Shown: in pieces, positions 47,839 to 56,938 of the stretch
Position numbering within the stretch: position 1 is the first letter of the stretch
Layout of the letters: every line of letters starts with the position of its first letter
NCBI RefSeq assembly: GCF_000691865.1
Contig: NZ_JMIO01000006.1
Span: forward strand, 1 to 64,000
Length of the DNA: 64,000 bases
Direction: 5' to 3'
From: Methanoculleus sp. MH98A
GTDB lineage: Archaea > Halobacteriota > Methanomicrobia > Methanomicrobiales > Methanoculleaceae
Made by a program: the position numbers and the translations under genes
Notes under the pieces: model-generated
Databases searched by the model: none
The model's input: the letters and a program-made list of their open reading frames with translations, nothing else
Told to the model about the DNA's origin: nothing

Positions 47839-50229
47839 TCAGGCGGGGGCGCCCCCCCCGCGTCCGGCTTTCCTGAGGGAGAACCGGAACGCCGCGCCCT
47901 CCCCCGGGCGGCCCGGAACGCGATCCTCGACCCAGATCCTGCCGCCGTAGCGGGCAGCAAGCATCCGGCAGATCGAGAGCCCAAGCCCCTGGCTCCCCCG
48001 CCTGCCGCCCTCCCGCTCGAACCGGAAGAAGATCGCCTCCTTCGCCTCGTCCGGAACACCCGGGCCGGTGTCGGCAACGGTGACGACGACGCCCTCCTCG
48101 TCCAGATCGTCGACCGCCACCGTGACCTCGACACCCGGGCCGCCGTGCTTTGCGGCGTTGCCGATAAGGTTCGTGAAGACCTCGGGAAGCAGATCGTCGG
48201 CAAAGACCTCTACGGGCTGCCCGCAGTACCGGATGCAGAGGTCGGGGAAGTGGGCGATCTCCTCCCGGATCACGTCGTGGAGGTTTTGGCGTGCAAGCCC
48301 GTTCCGGACTTCCTGGATCTTTCGGAGGGTGGCGACGTTTGCGGTGATCTCGATGCTCTTCCTGATCCCGTCCTTCAACTTCCGGGCATGTCGCGCCGGC
48401 TCGCCCTCGAGCTCGTCGATGAGGAGGTCGGCATAGATGTTTGCGACGTTGTCTGCGTTCCGGATATCGTGAGTGAGGATGTCGAGATAGAGGTTCGCCT
48501 CGCGGTTCGCCACCTCAAGCCTCCGGTAGAGCATTCCCCGCACGATGCCGGCGCCGATCTCACGTCCGACCGCTTCAAGGAGCGCGCGCTCATCGTGAGA
48601 GAAGAATCCCCGCTCCCTGCTCCCGATGAGGAGCGCCCCGACGACGTCGGACTCGACGACGAGCGGGATGCAGGCGAGTGCGGCAAACCCGAGCTCCCGG
48701 AGAAGGCGGGATCCCGAGGTGTTCGGACCCCGATCCTGTTCAAGATAGCAGGGAAGGCCGGTGGCGAGGGTATCGGCGAACGATACCCCGAAAACGGTTT
48801 CTGCCAGTTCCAGGCACGCATCAGGCATGTTTCGCCGGCACTGGAGAGCGGCCTCCCCCCGCCCGGAATCAAGGCGGTAAATAGCGCCGCCGTCGTAGCC
48901 GAGGAGGTCGAGCGTCTGGTTGAGCGCCTTCACCAGCAGTTCTCCCGGCAGATGCGTCGATGCGGATGTGCCGATGATCCGGTTGAGCAGCAGAAGATGC
49001 CGGTTCCTCGCCTGCAGTTGCTCTTCCGCCTGTTTCCGGTGGCTGACGTCCCGCATAACGACCTGAACCGCGGGCCGCCCCTCAAAAACCGTTCGGGTGC
49101 CCCTCCCCTCGATGGGGACCGTCGTCCCGTCAAGCCTGACAACCAGCAGCTCGATGAGCGGCGTCTCCTCTCCCTGGAGATCCCGCGCGGAGAAGGCCTC
49201 GACAATCTCCCGGGCGTCCGGGTGGACGATATCAAGGATAGCCTTCCCGAGGACTTCTTCCGGGCGTGAAGCGCCGAGGAGCCTCATGCCGGCGGGATTG
49301 GTGAATATGATCTTCCCGTCGCGGTGAATCAGGGTCGCTTCAGCGGAGAGTTCAACGAGCAATCGATACTTCTCCTCGCTCTCCCGGAGTTTTGCCTCCA
49401 TCTGCTTTAAGGCGGTGATATCCTGAATCCCGGCAAGGAATCCTCTGCAGGCGCCGTCGGCGTCGACGATCGGGGTGGTTGCCATCAGCGTATGTACGCG
49501 ACCACCGTCTTTACGGATCAGATCGATCTCAAAGACCTCGCGCATGTTCAGGTCCAGGTTCTGCAGGTACTCCACCAGGCACCCGGCATCCACCTCGTCG
49601 ACGAAGAGAGAAACCGGCTCTCCAATGATTTCGGCGACCGGGTAGCCGATGGTTTCGGCCAATTTCTGGTTAGCAAAGACCGCAACGCCCTCCCTGTTGA
49701 TCACCCCGATGGCCTCGTTGAGGTTCTCGACGAGGAACCGGTACCGGTCCTCGCTCTCCCGCAGGATCTCTTCCATCCGCCTCCGTTTAGCAGCATCCAC
49801 ACCCGAATCGCGGTCCTTGCCCGGGGCGATCCCGTCGCCGGAAGGTTCGGGAGAAAAGCGGACGAGCCGACTGCCGCGAAGCCGGCCTTCATGCACGGCC
49901 CGGCATGAGCAGCAAAACAGCCCTTCGCCGCCGCCGGGCAACCGCATCGCACACGGGAAATCGGCAGCCGGGGCACGGCCGGAGAGGAATGCAGCGATCT
50001 CGGTTCTGCCCGACTCCTCGCAGATACGGGATACCAGGGCCCGGCGGACGAAGCGATCCACATCGGTTCCGGCGGGCACGTCACGGGTGATGCCGAGGAG
50101 GTGCCGCAGGTGCCTGTTGATGCAGGCCACCCGGTTGTCGGGACCGACAACAAGCAGCCCCTCGTCGAACGCATCCAGGATGCCGGAGAGGACGAGGGTA
50201 TCGCCATGTGCGGGTGTGCATTCATGCAT
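47839..50229 (-). CDS. PAS-PAS-PAS-GAF histidine kinase
   Basis: A 796-residue cytosolic sensor kinase. Order: PAS (about 10-75), PAS (about 160-280, ending IQDITALKQ), PAS (about 290-400, ending MRDVSHRKQ), GAF (about 415-570, GFAALACIPLVVESDVVGAL), histidine box LDILTHDIRNADNVA (phosphoacceptor His near 589) and ATPase (TNLIGNAAKHGG, VADTGPGVPDEAKEA, GSQGLGLSICRML). N-box and G boxes are complete. It lies just after the bicupin gene on the same strand and divergent from copB. No response regulator is adjacent, though the receiver-led kinase at 30.3 kb could be a relay partner (inference). Confidence 0.92.
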   Translation of the reverse strand: MHECTPAHGDTLVLSGILDAFDEGLLVVGPDNRVACINRHLRHLLGITRDVPAGTDVDRFVRRALVSRICEESGRTEIAAFLSGRAPAADFPCAMRLPGGGEGLFCCSCRAVHEGRLRGSRLVRFSPEPSGDGIAPGKDRDSGVDAAKRRRMEEILRESEDRYRFLVENLNEAIGVINREGVAVFANQKLAETIGYPVAEIIGEPVSLFVDEVDAGCLVEYLQNLDLNMREVFEIDLIRKDGGRVHTLMATTPIVDADGACRGFLAGIQDITALKQMEAKLRESEEKYRLLVELSAEATLIHRDGKIIFTNPAGMRLLGASRPEEVLGKAILDIVHPDAREIVEAFSARDLQGEETPLIELLVVRLDGTTVPIEGRGTRTVFEGRPAVQVVMRDVSHRKQAEEQLQARNRHLLLLNRIIGTSASTHLPGELLVKALNQTLDLLGYDGGAIYRLDSGRGEAALQCRRNMPDACLELAETVFGVSFADTLATGLPCYLEQDRGPNTSGSRLLRELGFAALACIPLVVESDVVGALLIGSRERGFFSHDERALLEAVGREIGAGIVRGMLYRRLEVANREANLYLDILTHDIRNADNVANIYADLLIDELEGEPARHARKLKDGIRKSIEITANVATLRKIQEVRNGLARQNLHDVIREEIAHFPDLCIRYCGQPVEVFADDLLPEVFTNLIGNAAKHGGPGVEVTVAVDDLDEEGVVVTVADTGPGVPDEAKEAIFFRFEREGGRRGSQGLGLSICRMLAARYGGRIWVEDRVPGRPGEGAAFRFSLRKAGRGGGAPA

Positions 50230-50488
50230 CGGCCGGGATCACCTTCCTTTATTCTCGGAGAAGTTTCATCCCCATGGGGTGATAAAATATTCCCGCATGC
50301 CTCTAACGGATCCAGCCAAAATTCAGAAGAATTTTGACGGTTCCATCGGTCATGCGGGCAGGTTCATCCGAGCACAGGCATTATGCTATTTCCCTGAAGT
50401 TATAAATCTGTTCATTTCCACCGGCAGGCGACCGTCACCCGCGAGACGGCAGACACGTGCCCCGACGCTCTCAGGCTGCGCGCGGCCG

Positions 50489-50497
50489 GTATATTTA
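50489..50497 (+). promoter_or_regulatory. TATA box before the copB leader ORF
   Basis: GTATATTTA is centred about 31 bases before ATG 50524, so transcription is expected to start close to that ATG rather than near copB itself. Confidence 0.55.
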
Positions 50498-50523
50498 CAT
50501 CCCGCGAGAACGGCATCACCCCC

Positions 50524-50595
50524 ATGAACGGCTACGCACGCGGCCTGAGCATGCACGACGGGACCGCAGAAGAGAAGCAGACGGGGAGGGCATGA
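50524..50595 (+). CDS. 23-codon leader ORF before copB
   Basis: Reads MNGYARGLSMHDGTAEEKQT then GRA and stop TGA at 50593-50595, one base before the copB GTG start. The ORF begins where a leaderless transcript from the TATA box would begin, and the copB ribosome site (GGGGAGGG, 50583-50590) lies inside its last codons, so ribosomes finishing it would be delivered to copB. Too short for family assignment; could be chance. Confidence 0.3.
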   Translation: MNGYARGLSMHDGTAEEKQTGRA

Positions 50596-50596
50596 C

Positions 50597-52632
50597 GTGG
50601 GCCACGATCACGGTGAGAGCGGACGGCACTACGAGACGCATCCAGAAGAGGCCGCCGGACAGAAGCCGCCGGAGACCCGCCGGCCCGGCCACGGCACGCA
50701 CCGCCACGCCCTCGAGGACTTCCGGCGGCGTTTTGTCGTCTCGACGATACTGACGATTCCGATTCTCCTCCTCTCGGAGCCGGTCCAGGAACTTCTCGGG
50801 ATCGTCATCCGGTTCCCGGGCTCGGACTACCTGCTCCTCGCTCTTGCGACCGCGGTCTACCTCTACGGCGGCCGGCCGTTTCTTACCGGCATCGTAAGCG
50901 AACTGCGGGCGCGGATGCCCGGGATGATGACGCTCATCGCCGTCGCGATCACCGTCGCTACGTATACAGTTCGGCGGTCGTTCTCGGCCTCGTCGGGGGA
51001 GAGGGGTTCTTCTGGGAACTCGCCACCCTGATCGACATCATGCTCCTCGGGCACTGGGTGGAGATGCGCTCGGTTCTCGGGGCGTCGCGGGCGCTCGAGG
51101 AACTGGTCAGGGTCATGCCCTCGGAGGCGCACCTTCTCCGGGACGCCGGCACGGACGACGTGCCCGTCGACCGGCTCGAACCGGGTGACCGGGTTCTCGT
51201 CCGGCCCGGAGAGAAGGTGCCGGTGGACGGCACGGTGATCGAGGGGGCGACGAGCGTCAACGAGGCGATGCTCACCGGGGAGTCGCGCCCGGTGGAGAAG
51301 CGCCCGGGTGACGAGGTCATCGGCGGGGCGGTCAACGGCGAGGGCTCGATCGTCGTGGAGGTCCGGCGGACGGGTGCGGAGACCTACCTTGCGCAGGTGA
51401 TCGACCTTGTACGGAAGGCGCAGGAGAGCAGGTCGCGGACGCAGGACCTCGCGGACCGGGCGGCGTTCCTCCTGGTGGTGATCGCCCTCTCGGTCGGTGC
51501 GGTGACGTTCGCGGGATGGTTCGCCCTCGGGGAGGGGACCGGATTTGCGGTGGAGCGGGCCGCGACCGTGATGGTCATCACCTGCCCCCACGCGCTCGGC
51601 CTCGCCGTCCCGCTCGTGATCGCGGTCTCGACGGCGCTTGCCGCAAAGTCGGGGTTCCTGATCCGGGACCGGAGCGCGTTCGAGCGGGCAAAAGACCTCA
51701 CTGCGGTCGTCTTCGACAAGACCGGGACCCTGACGGAGGGGCGGTTCGGGGTCACGGACGTCCTCGCCTTCGGCGGCGCTACGGACGACAACGTGGTCGG
51801 GACGACGGCATCGGTTGAGGCGCACTCCGGGCACCCGATCGCCCGGGGCATCGTCCGGAGCGCGGAGGAGCGGGGAATCGCTCCGCTCCCGGTAGAAGGG
51901 TTCCGGGCGATCCCGGGGGTCGGCGTCGAGGGGACGGTCGGCGGCCGGAGCGTCCGGGTGGTCGGTCCGGGTTACCTCGCGGAGCGCGGCATCGATGCCG
52001 GGGACGGGCGGATTCGGGCGCTCCAGCGGCAGGGCAAGACCGTCGTCTTCCTGCTCGAGGGCGACCGGCTCACGGGAGCGCTCGCGCTCGCCGACATCAT
52101 CAGGCCGGAGTCGGGGGAGGCGATACGCCGGCTCAAAGAGATGGGCGTCCGGTGCATGATGCTGACCGGGGACAACCGCGACGTCGCCGCGTGGGTGGCG
52201 GGGGAACTTGGTCTCGACGAGTTCTTCGCCGGGGTCCTGCCCCATGAGAAGGCGGAGAAGATCCGGGAGGTGCAACGGCGCTACCGGGTGGCGATGGTGG
52301 GCGACGGGATCAACGACGCACCCGCGCTCGTCGAGGCCGATCTCGGGGTCGCCATCGGGGCCGGGACCGATGTGGCCGTGGAGAGCGCCGATATCGTTCT
52401 GGTGAGGAGCGACCCGCGGGACGCGGCGGCGGTCATCGACCTTGCAAAGAAGACCTACCGGAAGATGTTCGAGAACCTTCTCTGGGCAACGGGCTACAAC
52501 GCCGTCGCCATCCCGCTCGCCGCCGGGGTTCTGATCGGCGCCGGGATCCTTCTCACGCCGGCGGCAGGAGCGGTGCTGATGAGCGCAAGTACGGTGATCG
52601 TCGCGATCAATGCCCGACTGCTCCGGATATAG
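50597..52632 (+). CDS. copB: P1B-3 (CopB-like) copper-translocating ATPase, frameshifted
   Basis: Heavy-metal P-type ATPase with a histidine-rich N-terminus ([25 protein letters not shown]). The membrane site is [13 protein letters not shown] (CPH), and the last helix has [12 protein letters not shown]; both are class P1B-3 signatures (Cu2+/Cu+ or Ag+ export). Phosphorylation motif [16 protein letters not shown] and [11 protein letters not shown] are intact. The frame breaks near 50957-50960: restoring one base there turns [10 protein letters not shown] into [15 protein letters not shown], joining the two reading frames before [17 protein letters not shown] 50597 has GGGGAGGG 6 bases upstream. 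Restored length about 679 residues. Confidence 0.9.
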
Positions 52633-52730
52633 GCGATCGTGTACCACCGTCCGGCTAATAGGTTGAACCGGGAAGCTCAATGCGGTCAAATAGGGGGGCA
52701 GGGCCAGTATCTACCGGAGATGAGTTACTC

Positions 52731-53573
52731 ATGAAACGAGACACTACAATCCGAATCTTCTCCCTCTTCATCGCCCTTGCCGTGGTGGTTCCTGCCGTGC
52801 AGGCCGCCCTCACGGTCGATGCAGGGGGCGACCGCACCGTGCTTGCCGGGGAGCCGGTTACCATCCTCGCTGCCTGCAACGACACGGACATCTTCGACGC
52901 GATGAACCTCTCGGCTTGCGTCAACTGGAGCACCGGGAGGACCGAGGCGGAGATCGTGCAGGACGACGAGCAGAACGGCACCGTCCGGGCAACCCATACC
53001 TACCTCGCCGCCGGCACCTACACGGTCACGGTAGAGGTCGCAAACAACGCGACGGGCGCCGTCGCCTGCGACACCCTGAACGTGACCGTCGCCCCGCAGA
53101 CGGCGGAAGTGAAGGTCGCCCCGAAGACCCTGAACCAGAAGAGCAACGGTGTCATGACCGTCTTTATCAGCATCGCGGACTGGCTCGGGTTTACCGGAGC
53201 CGACAGCGCGAACACGACGGTATCGGACCCCTCGGAGTTCGCGATCGGGAACGCAACACCGGAGAAGGTCAACGTCTGCGCAAAGGACGGCGGCACGCTC
53301 ATCCTGAAGTACCGGCGCCAGGACCTCGACCTCGCCGCCGGCGACGGCAACCTGACGGTGACCGGGGGCGCCGTGACGGATAACGGTTCCGTCCCGGTCG
53401 TCGGCACCGGGTCCGTCTCCGTGATCAACCCGGGCAACGGAAATGCGGCGAAGTTCGGCAGCGATGACGGGCATGCCCGGGCCGCGATGGTGAAGGAGAA
53501 GGTGAAGAACCAGAAAGAGTTCCGTGAAGAGCAGCAGAAGTCCAACGGAAAAGCAAAGGGGCAGGCGCCGTAA
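52731..53573 (+). CDS. Secreted PKD-like domain protein
   Basis: A 280-residue exported protein. A signal peptide (FSLFIALAVVVPAVQA) precedes a PKD-type beta-sandwich (about 25-130; VDAGGDRTVLAGEP ... THTYLAAGTYTVTVEV) with two paired cysteines (AACNDT, SACVNW). A second domain (about 135-245) resembles archaeal surface modules that open VKVAPKTLNQKSNGVMTVFI. The C-terminus is highly basic and charged (VKEKVKNQKEFREEQQK), with no membrane anchor, so it may be released or bound electrostatically. ATG 52731 was chosen for the signal peptide; the frame is open to 52680. Followed by a hairpin terminator. Confidence 0.8.
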   Translation: MKRDTTIRIFSLFIALAVVVPAVQAALTVDAGGDRTVLAGEPVTILAACNDTDIFDAMNLSACVNWSTGRTEAEIVQDDEQNGTVRATHTYLAAGTYTVTVEVANNATGAVACDTLNVTVAPQTAEVKVAPKTLNQKSNGVMTVFISIADWLGFTGADSANTTVSDPSEFAIGNATPEKVNVCAKDGGTLILKYRRQDLDLAAGDGNLTVTGGAVTDNGSVPVVGTGSVSVINPGNGNAAKFGSDDGHARAAMVKEKVKNQKEFREEQQKSNGKAKGQAP

Positions 53574-53582
53574 CGGCGCACC

Positions 53583-53606
53583 GGGAGCGGGAACGCTCCC
53601 CTTTTC
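53583..53606 (+). terminator. Hairpin plus T-run after the PKD gene
   Basis: GGGAGCG (53583-53589) pairs with CGCTCCC (53594-53600) around GGAA, followed by CTTTT: a compact factor-independent-like terminator. Confidence 0.65.
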
Positions 53607-53661
53607 TCCTGTAATTATAAAGCCCGGATCAATTCTCTTATCGGTTTTCACGTCAACCTGT

Positions 53662-54024
53662 ATGCATATGGGACGCTACGCCAGCGGCGACGTCGTTTTA
53701 GCCCCCGTTCGAATCGGGGGAGGGGGCGAGCGAAAGGTGCGCCCGGCTGTGGTCGTTTCTGCGGGAGAGAGCGGGAGCCTGCTGGTCTGCCCGGTATCGA
53801 GCAGCCCGTCCGCCGACGGGATCTCGATACCCCTCTCGCTCGACGACTTCGCCCGGGGCGGGCTCGACCTCTTCACCGAGAGCTACGCTCTGGCCGCACA
53901 CGCCGCCACCATCCGGACGGCGGACGTCATCGGAAAGAAAGGCACCCTCCTGCCAGAGACGCTCGCCGCCGTCCGGGAGGCCATGCCGGGGGTGTACGAC
54001 AGGAGGGGGCGGGGACGGCGGTGA
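53662..54024 (+). CDS. MazF/PemK-like protein without visible antitoxin
   Basis: A 120-residue SH3-barrel protein of the PemK/MazF superfamily. It opens GRYASGDVVLAPVRIGGG, then RPAVVVSAGESGSLLVCPVSS, matching the family start (GDVVLVPF, RPAVVL, VCPITS). The MazF nuclease subset keeps an Arg and a Thr/Ser after the second strand; here the region is KVRPAVVVSA, compatible but not proof of RNase activity. No short HTH- or AbrB-type gene lies upstream (the PKD gene and a terminator do), so either it is orphan or not a toxin. ATG 53668 is an alternative start. Confidence 0.75.
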   Translation: MHMGRYASGDVVLAPVRIGGGGERKVRPAVVVSAGESGSLLVCPVSSSPSADGISIPLSLDDFARGGLDLFTESYALAAHAATIRTADVIGKKGTLLPETLAAVREAMPGVYDRRGRGRR

Positions 54025-54126
54025 ATGGGTAAAGACTACAAGTCTTGACTGGTGAGCCTCGGGTATTGTATGCTTTTCACGTAAGCGAGAGATGAAGCGA
54101 TCCGAGAGCGTGGAAAAATCCCAGTA

Positions 54127-54416
54127 CAGTGGACCGTGGGAGTATCGCCATGGGGGAACGACGCTCCGCAGGAGCGGAGTTCGAGCACCGAAGGTGCGAG
54201 GCGCGAACGCAGTGAGCGTGAGCACCGTTAGGTGCGAGGAGGGGCTGACGGGGAGTGCGATGGTTCGTGGAACCGGAGCTCGACCACCGTCAGGTGAGGA
54301 AGGGGGCTTGCCCCCCTCGAAACTCTTCGAGTTTCTCATGCTCGCTGCGCTCGCACTCCCCTTTGTCCCCACCCCCCATGGCGATACCCCCTCGAAATCC
54401 GTAAATGGGGTATAGC
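54127..54416 (+). repeat. GC-rich modular palindromic repeat, copy D
   Basis: Begins CAGTGGACCGTGGGAGTATC (the same end as copy C) and ends CCATGGCGATACCCCCTCGA then AATCCGTAAATGGGGTATAG. Internal modules include GCACCGAAGGTGC, GCTCGCTGCGCTCGCACTCC, GGGGCTGACGGGGAGTGCGA and GGGGGCTTGCCCCC. Orientation equals copies B and C. The remaining bases of the 54025-54532 gap show no gene. Confidence 0.8.
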
Positions 54417-54532
54417 AGGTAGCAAGTACCACCGGCGATTCCGCATGCCGATAACGTCCCCGGAAAAACCCTATGATATTAGCAAGGTTGCGGTGAATCT
54501 GCCGGACTGAGGCATTCGGCCAAAAAAAGATA

Positions 54533-55513
54533 CTACGCCTCCCCCCCACCGGCACGGAACGGGCAGAAACTCCTGAACGCGTAGAGCAGCCCCCCGTAGC
54601 CGAGACTGACCGCGACGATCTGGACGATCGCCCCGAGCAGCGGGATGAAGAGGAGGATCTGCAGGATCACGAACCCCAGGACAAATATCCACGAACGCCC
54701 CGGGCTCCATCCCGCCCGGGAGGCGATGACGTCCCCGAGGGCGTATGCGACGAAGAGCGACGAGAGCATCAGGGCGACGATGAAGAGCATTCCTGCGACG
54801 AGCGCGATGGGGAGGCCGACGATCGTGATCGCGATGATGACGAGGATGATCGCCGACACGATGATCGCGACGAACCCGAGAACCGTCAGGAGAATCGGGC
54901 TCTTCTCGACCTGCCCGACCACCGCAGCGAACAGGTCGGGGAACGCCCGGATGATGAGAAGACCGAGGATCAGGAATCCAACGGCGAAGAGCACCGAGAC
55001 AAGATCGGGCAGCAGCCCGGGCTCCGGCGGCTCTTCGAACGTCACGTTCCCGGCCGTGCCGGGATTGTTGAAGGTCTCGCCCGATACCGTCAGGTTGCGG
55101 AGAACCGATCCCGCGTTGGTGACCTCGCCCGCCGAGATGAACGCATCGCGCTCTATGACGGCATTCTCCCCGATCCTGACCGTGCCCCCGGTGATGAGGG
55201 CGTTCGTCGCGTTCCCGTTCAGTTCGATCTCGCCCCCGGCGGCAAGCACCTTCCCGCCGACATCGCCGTTGACGATCAGGGTGCCGCCCGCGGCGATGAC
55301 GTCGCCGGCGACCGGCGCATCCACCGTCACCATGCCCCCGGCAACCGTCAGGCTGTCTACGGGGGCGTTGACGGTCACGGACCCGCCCGAGGCGACCACA
55401 TCGTCGGGGATGGGGGTGTCGATAACCTGCTGATCCCCGCTGAGGAACGTGAGCGCCTGGGCTCCGGACGGGATGAGCAGCAGACCGAGAATCAGCACTG
55501 CCAGATACTTCAT
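54533..55513 (-). CDS. Bactofilin-like beta-helix plus membrane protein
   Basis: A 326-residue protein with a signal peptide (YLAVLILGLLLIPSGAQA) and a Gly/Val-rich repeated region (about 40-150) in which strands of 6-8 residues recur (VVASGGSVTVNAPV; VIAAGGTLIVNGDV; VLAAGGEIELNGNA), typical of a right-handed beta-helix as in polymer-forming bactofilins, here probably outside the cell. After residue 175 there are about four membrane helices (FLILGLLIIRAF; VLGFVAIIVSAIILVIIAI; LFIVALMLSSLFVAYALG). It could scaffold a surface layer, but the function is unknown. Alone; flanked by repeat D. Confidence 0.75.
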   Translation of the reverse strand: MKYLAVLILGLLLIPSGAQALTFLSGDQQVIDTPIPDDVVASGGSVTVNAPVDSLTVAGGMVTVDAPVAGDVIAAGGTLIVNGDVGGKVLAAGGEIELNGNATNALITGGTVRIGENAVIERDAFISAGEVTNAGSVLRNLTVSGETFNNPGTAGNVTFEEPPEPGLLPDLVSVLFAVGFLILGLLIIRAFPDLFAAVVGQVEKSPILLTVLGFVAIIVSAIILVIIAITIVGLPIALVAGMLFIVALMLSSLFVAYALGDVIASRAGWSPGRSWIFVLGFVILQILLFIPLLGAIVQIVAVSLGYGGLLYAFRSFCPFRAGGGEA

Positions 55514-55648
55514 ATATCAGGAATAGATCGCTCCCCTCAAAAATCTTCGTGCGAAAAGGGATGACGATACCGGAACAGCGGCGCTCACGGTCGATATAAA
55601 GGCCGAACCACCCGCCATCCGGAAGAACTCCGCTCCAGAGCGCTCCCG

Positions 55649-56281
55649 CTACACCAGATCATCGAGGCGGCGCTTGAGTTCGGCGATCGCCTTGTCCTTC
55701 CCGGAAACTTCCGACTCCTGGACGGAACGAATGTTCTCCTCAACCGACGTGACCACCCACTCCTTCGGGACGCCGGACGCCGCGAAGAGCTCCTGCCACT
55801 CGTTGGAGCCGAACGGGATGACCCTGACCAGTTTGCCGAGGATGTTCCAGTCGACGACCCGGTACTCTTCTCCGGTACCGGTATCCGCCACCTGTATCGA
55901 CCGGTCGTCGTTGCACCTCATGACCCGGGCGTGGATGACGTAGACGCTCACCTCGTCTTTGTCGGTGAAGGTGACCTGGACGATGTCGTCCGGCTGCGGG
56001 CTCTCGGGAACCACGTATAGGACGATATCGCCCGGATACATCAGTTTCGGCTCGTATCGGTCGGCGATGCCGATGTAACCGGTATCGGAGACGTAGAGCC
56101 GGAGATACTCCTGGTAGAACTTGCGGACGATCCAGTAGACCGCTCCCGGGTGCGTCTCCGCCAGTTTCAGGAGGAGATTGTGGATGGCGCTCGGAATGCT
56201 CTCCGGCCGATCCAGCACCTGACGGGCCAGATTCTCGTACGCTTCCACAACCCCGGCCTCTGTTTGCGTTGCCTCTGCCAT
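55649..56281 (-). CDS. Hypothetical protein with S24/S26-like beta segment
   Basis: A 210-residue soluble protein. The N-terminal 70 residues are helical (AYENLARQVLDRPESIPSAI; YWIVRKFYQEYL). The middle (about 85-160) has GDIVLYVVPESPQPDDIVQV and VIHARVMRCNDDRSIQV, resembling the beta-strand lid and product strands of LexA-like S24/S26 peptidases; the catalytic Ser-Lys dyad is not evident, so it may be a non-enzymatic fold relative. The C-terminus is a charged helix (KDKAIAELKRRLDD). ATG 56281 is preferred over 56380 for the conserved-looking start MAEATQTEAG. Divergent from the 56504 gene. Confidence 0.65.
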   Translation of the reverse strand: MAEATQTEAGVVEAYENLARQVLDRPESIPSAIHNLLLKLAETHPGAVYWIVRKFYQEYLRLYVSDTGYIGIADRYEPKLMYPGDIVLYVVPESPQPDDIVQVTFTDKDEVSVYVIHARVMRCNDDRSIQVADTGTGEEYRVVDWNILGKLVRVIPFGSNEWQELFAASGVPKEWVVTSVEENIRSVQESEVSGKDKAIAELKRRLDDLV

Positions 56282-56503
56282 ACTAACAAACCCCGGTGCA
56301 TAATACCGGCGGTAGGATAAAAGTGTTCCTCCGTGTATTCCCGGCATGCCGCCCGGATAGACGTATGTTCCCGGCCCCATACCGGTCCCGGAGAAGGGAA
56401 ACCGCCGGCCGCCGTCGCCGAGTACGCGAAGAGAAGCGGGAGGAGGAAAAACTATAACGCTTATATTCGACCGTGACCATACAGTAAAGCAGAGGATATT
56501 GAT

Positions 56504-56917
56504 ATGGGTGGCATAAAGGATTCTACGTATCTTGATGTCCAGAAGGCCCTCGCCCGGCGGTTCTCTCCCCAGGACGGGTGGCAGTTCTCATGGTCCCCCG
56601 CCGGCAGTGCGCAGCCGGAGGGTCTGCTCTCCCGCCGGGTCGCCGGCAGGACGGAGCGGGTGCTCGTGAACGTGAAGATGACTCCCAGTGTCCCGGCAGG
56701 TGCCGTTGAGGCACTCGAGGCTGCCGCAAGCGCCAGCAAAGCCGACAGGGCTGTTCTCGTCGTGCCCGGCGGGGCGGCCGTCCCGGAGGTTCCCGAGGGA
56801 GTCGACGTCCTGGAGATGGGCAACTGGCAGATCGTCGGCGGCCGCATCGCTTGGGCGAAGAACATCGAGCGGAGCGCGTTCCTCGAGGAGGAGCGTGCGC
56901 GAAGGGGTCTCGCGTAA
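56504..56917 (+). CDS. Hypothetical protein, possible nuclease-like fold
   Basis: A 137-residue protein with TERVLVNVKMTPSVPAGAVE then KADRAVLVVPGGAAVPEVPE, an alternating strand-helix arrangement that could be a restriction-endonuclease-like core (a VxVK strand after an acidic helix), but the expected Asp before it is uncertain. It ends VGGRIAWAKNIERSAFL plus a charged helix. A TATA-like element (GCTTATATT near 56458-56467) and ribosome site GAGG (56492-56495) support the start. Convergent with polB (21 bases apart). No function assigned. Confidence 0.65.
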   Translation: MGGIKDSTYLDVQKALARRFSPQDGWQFSWSPAGSAQPEGLLSRRVAGRTERVLVNVKMTPSVPAGAVEALEAAASASKADRAVLVVPGGAAVPEVPEGVDVLEMGNWQIVGGRIAWAKNIERSAFLEEERARRGLA

Positions 56918-56938
56918 AGCGGCCCCTCAAAACTTTTC

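Larger units (their letters stand above)
50230..50596. other. Gap with promoter and leader ORF before copB
   Basis: This 367-base gap separates a leftward kinase from the CopB-like ATPase. The left half is A+T-richer (GATAAAATATTCC near 50281 fits a leftward promoter for the kinase). The right half holds a TATA box (50489-50497), a 23-codon ORF, and a G-rich ribosome site. Nothing else is recognised. Confidence 0.5.

Noticed and set aside
46911-48203. Bicupin gene read from 48203
   Set aside because: The first 143 codons are Arg/Ser-rich and overlap the 3' end of the kinase in another frame; a signal peptide starts at 47774.
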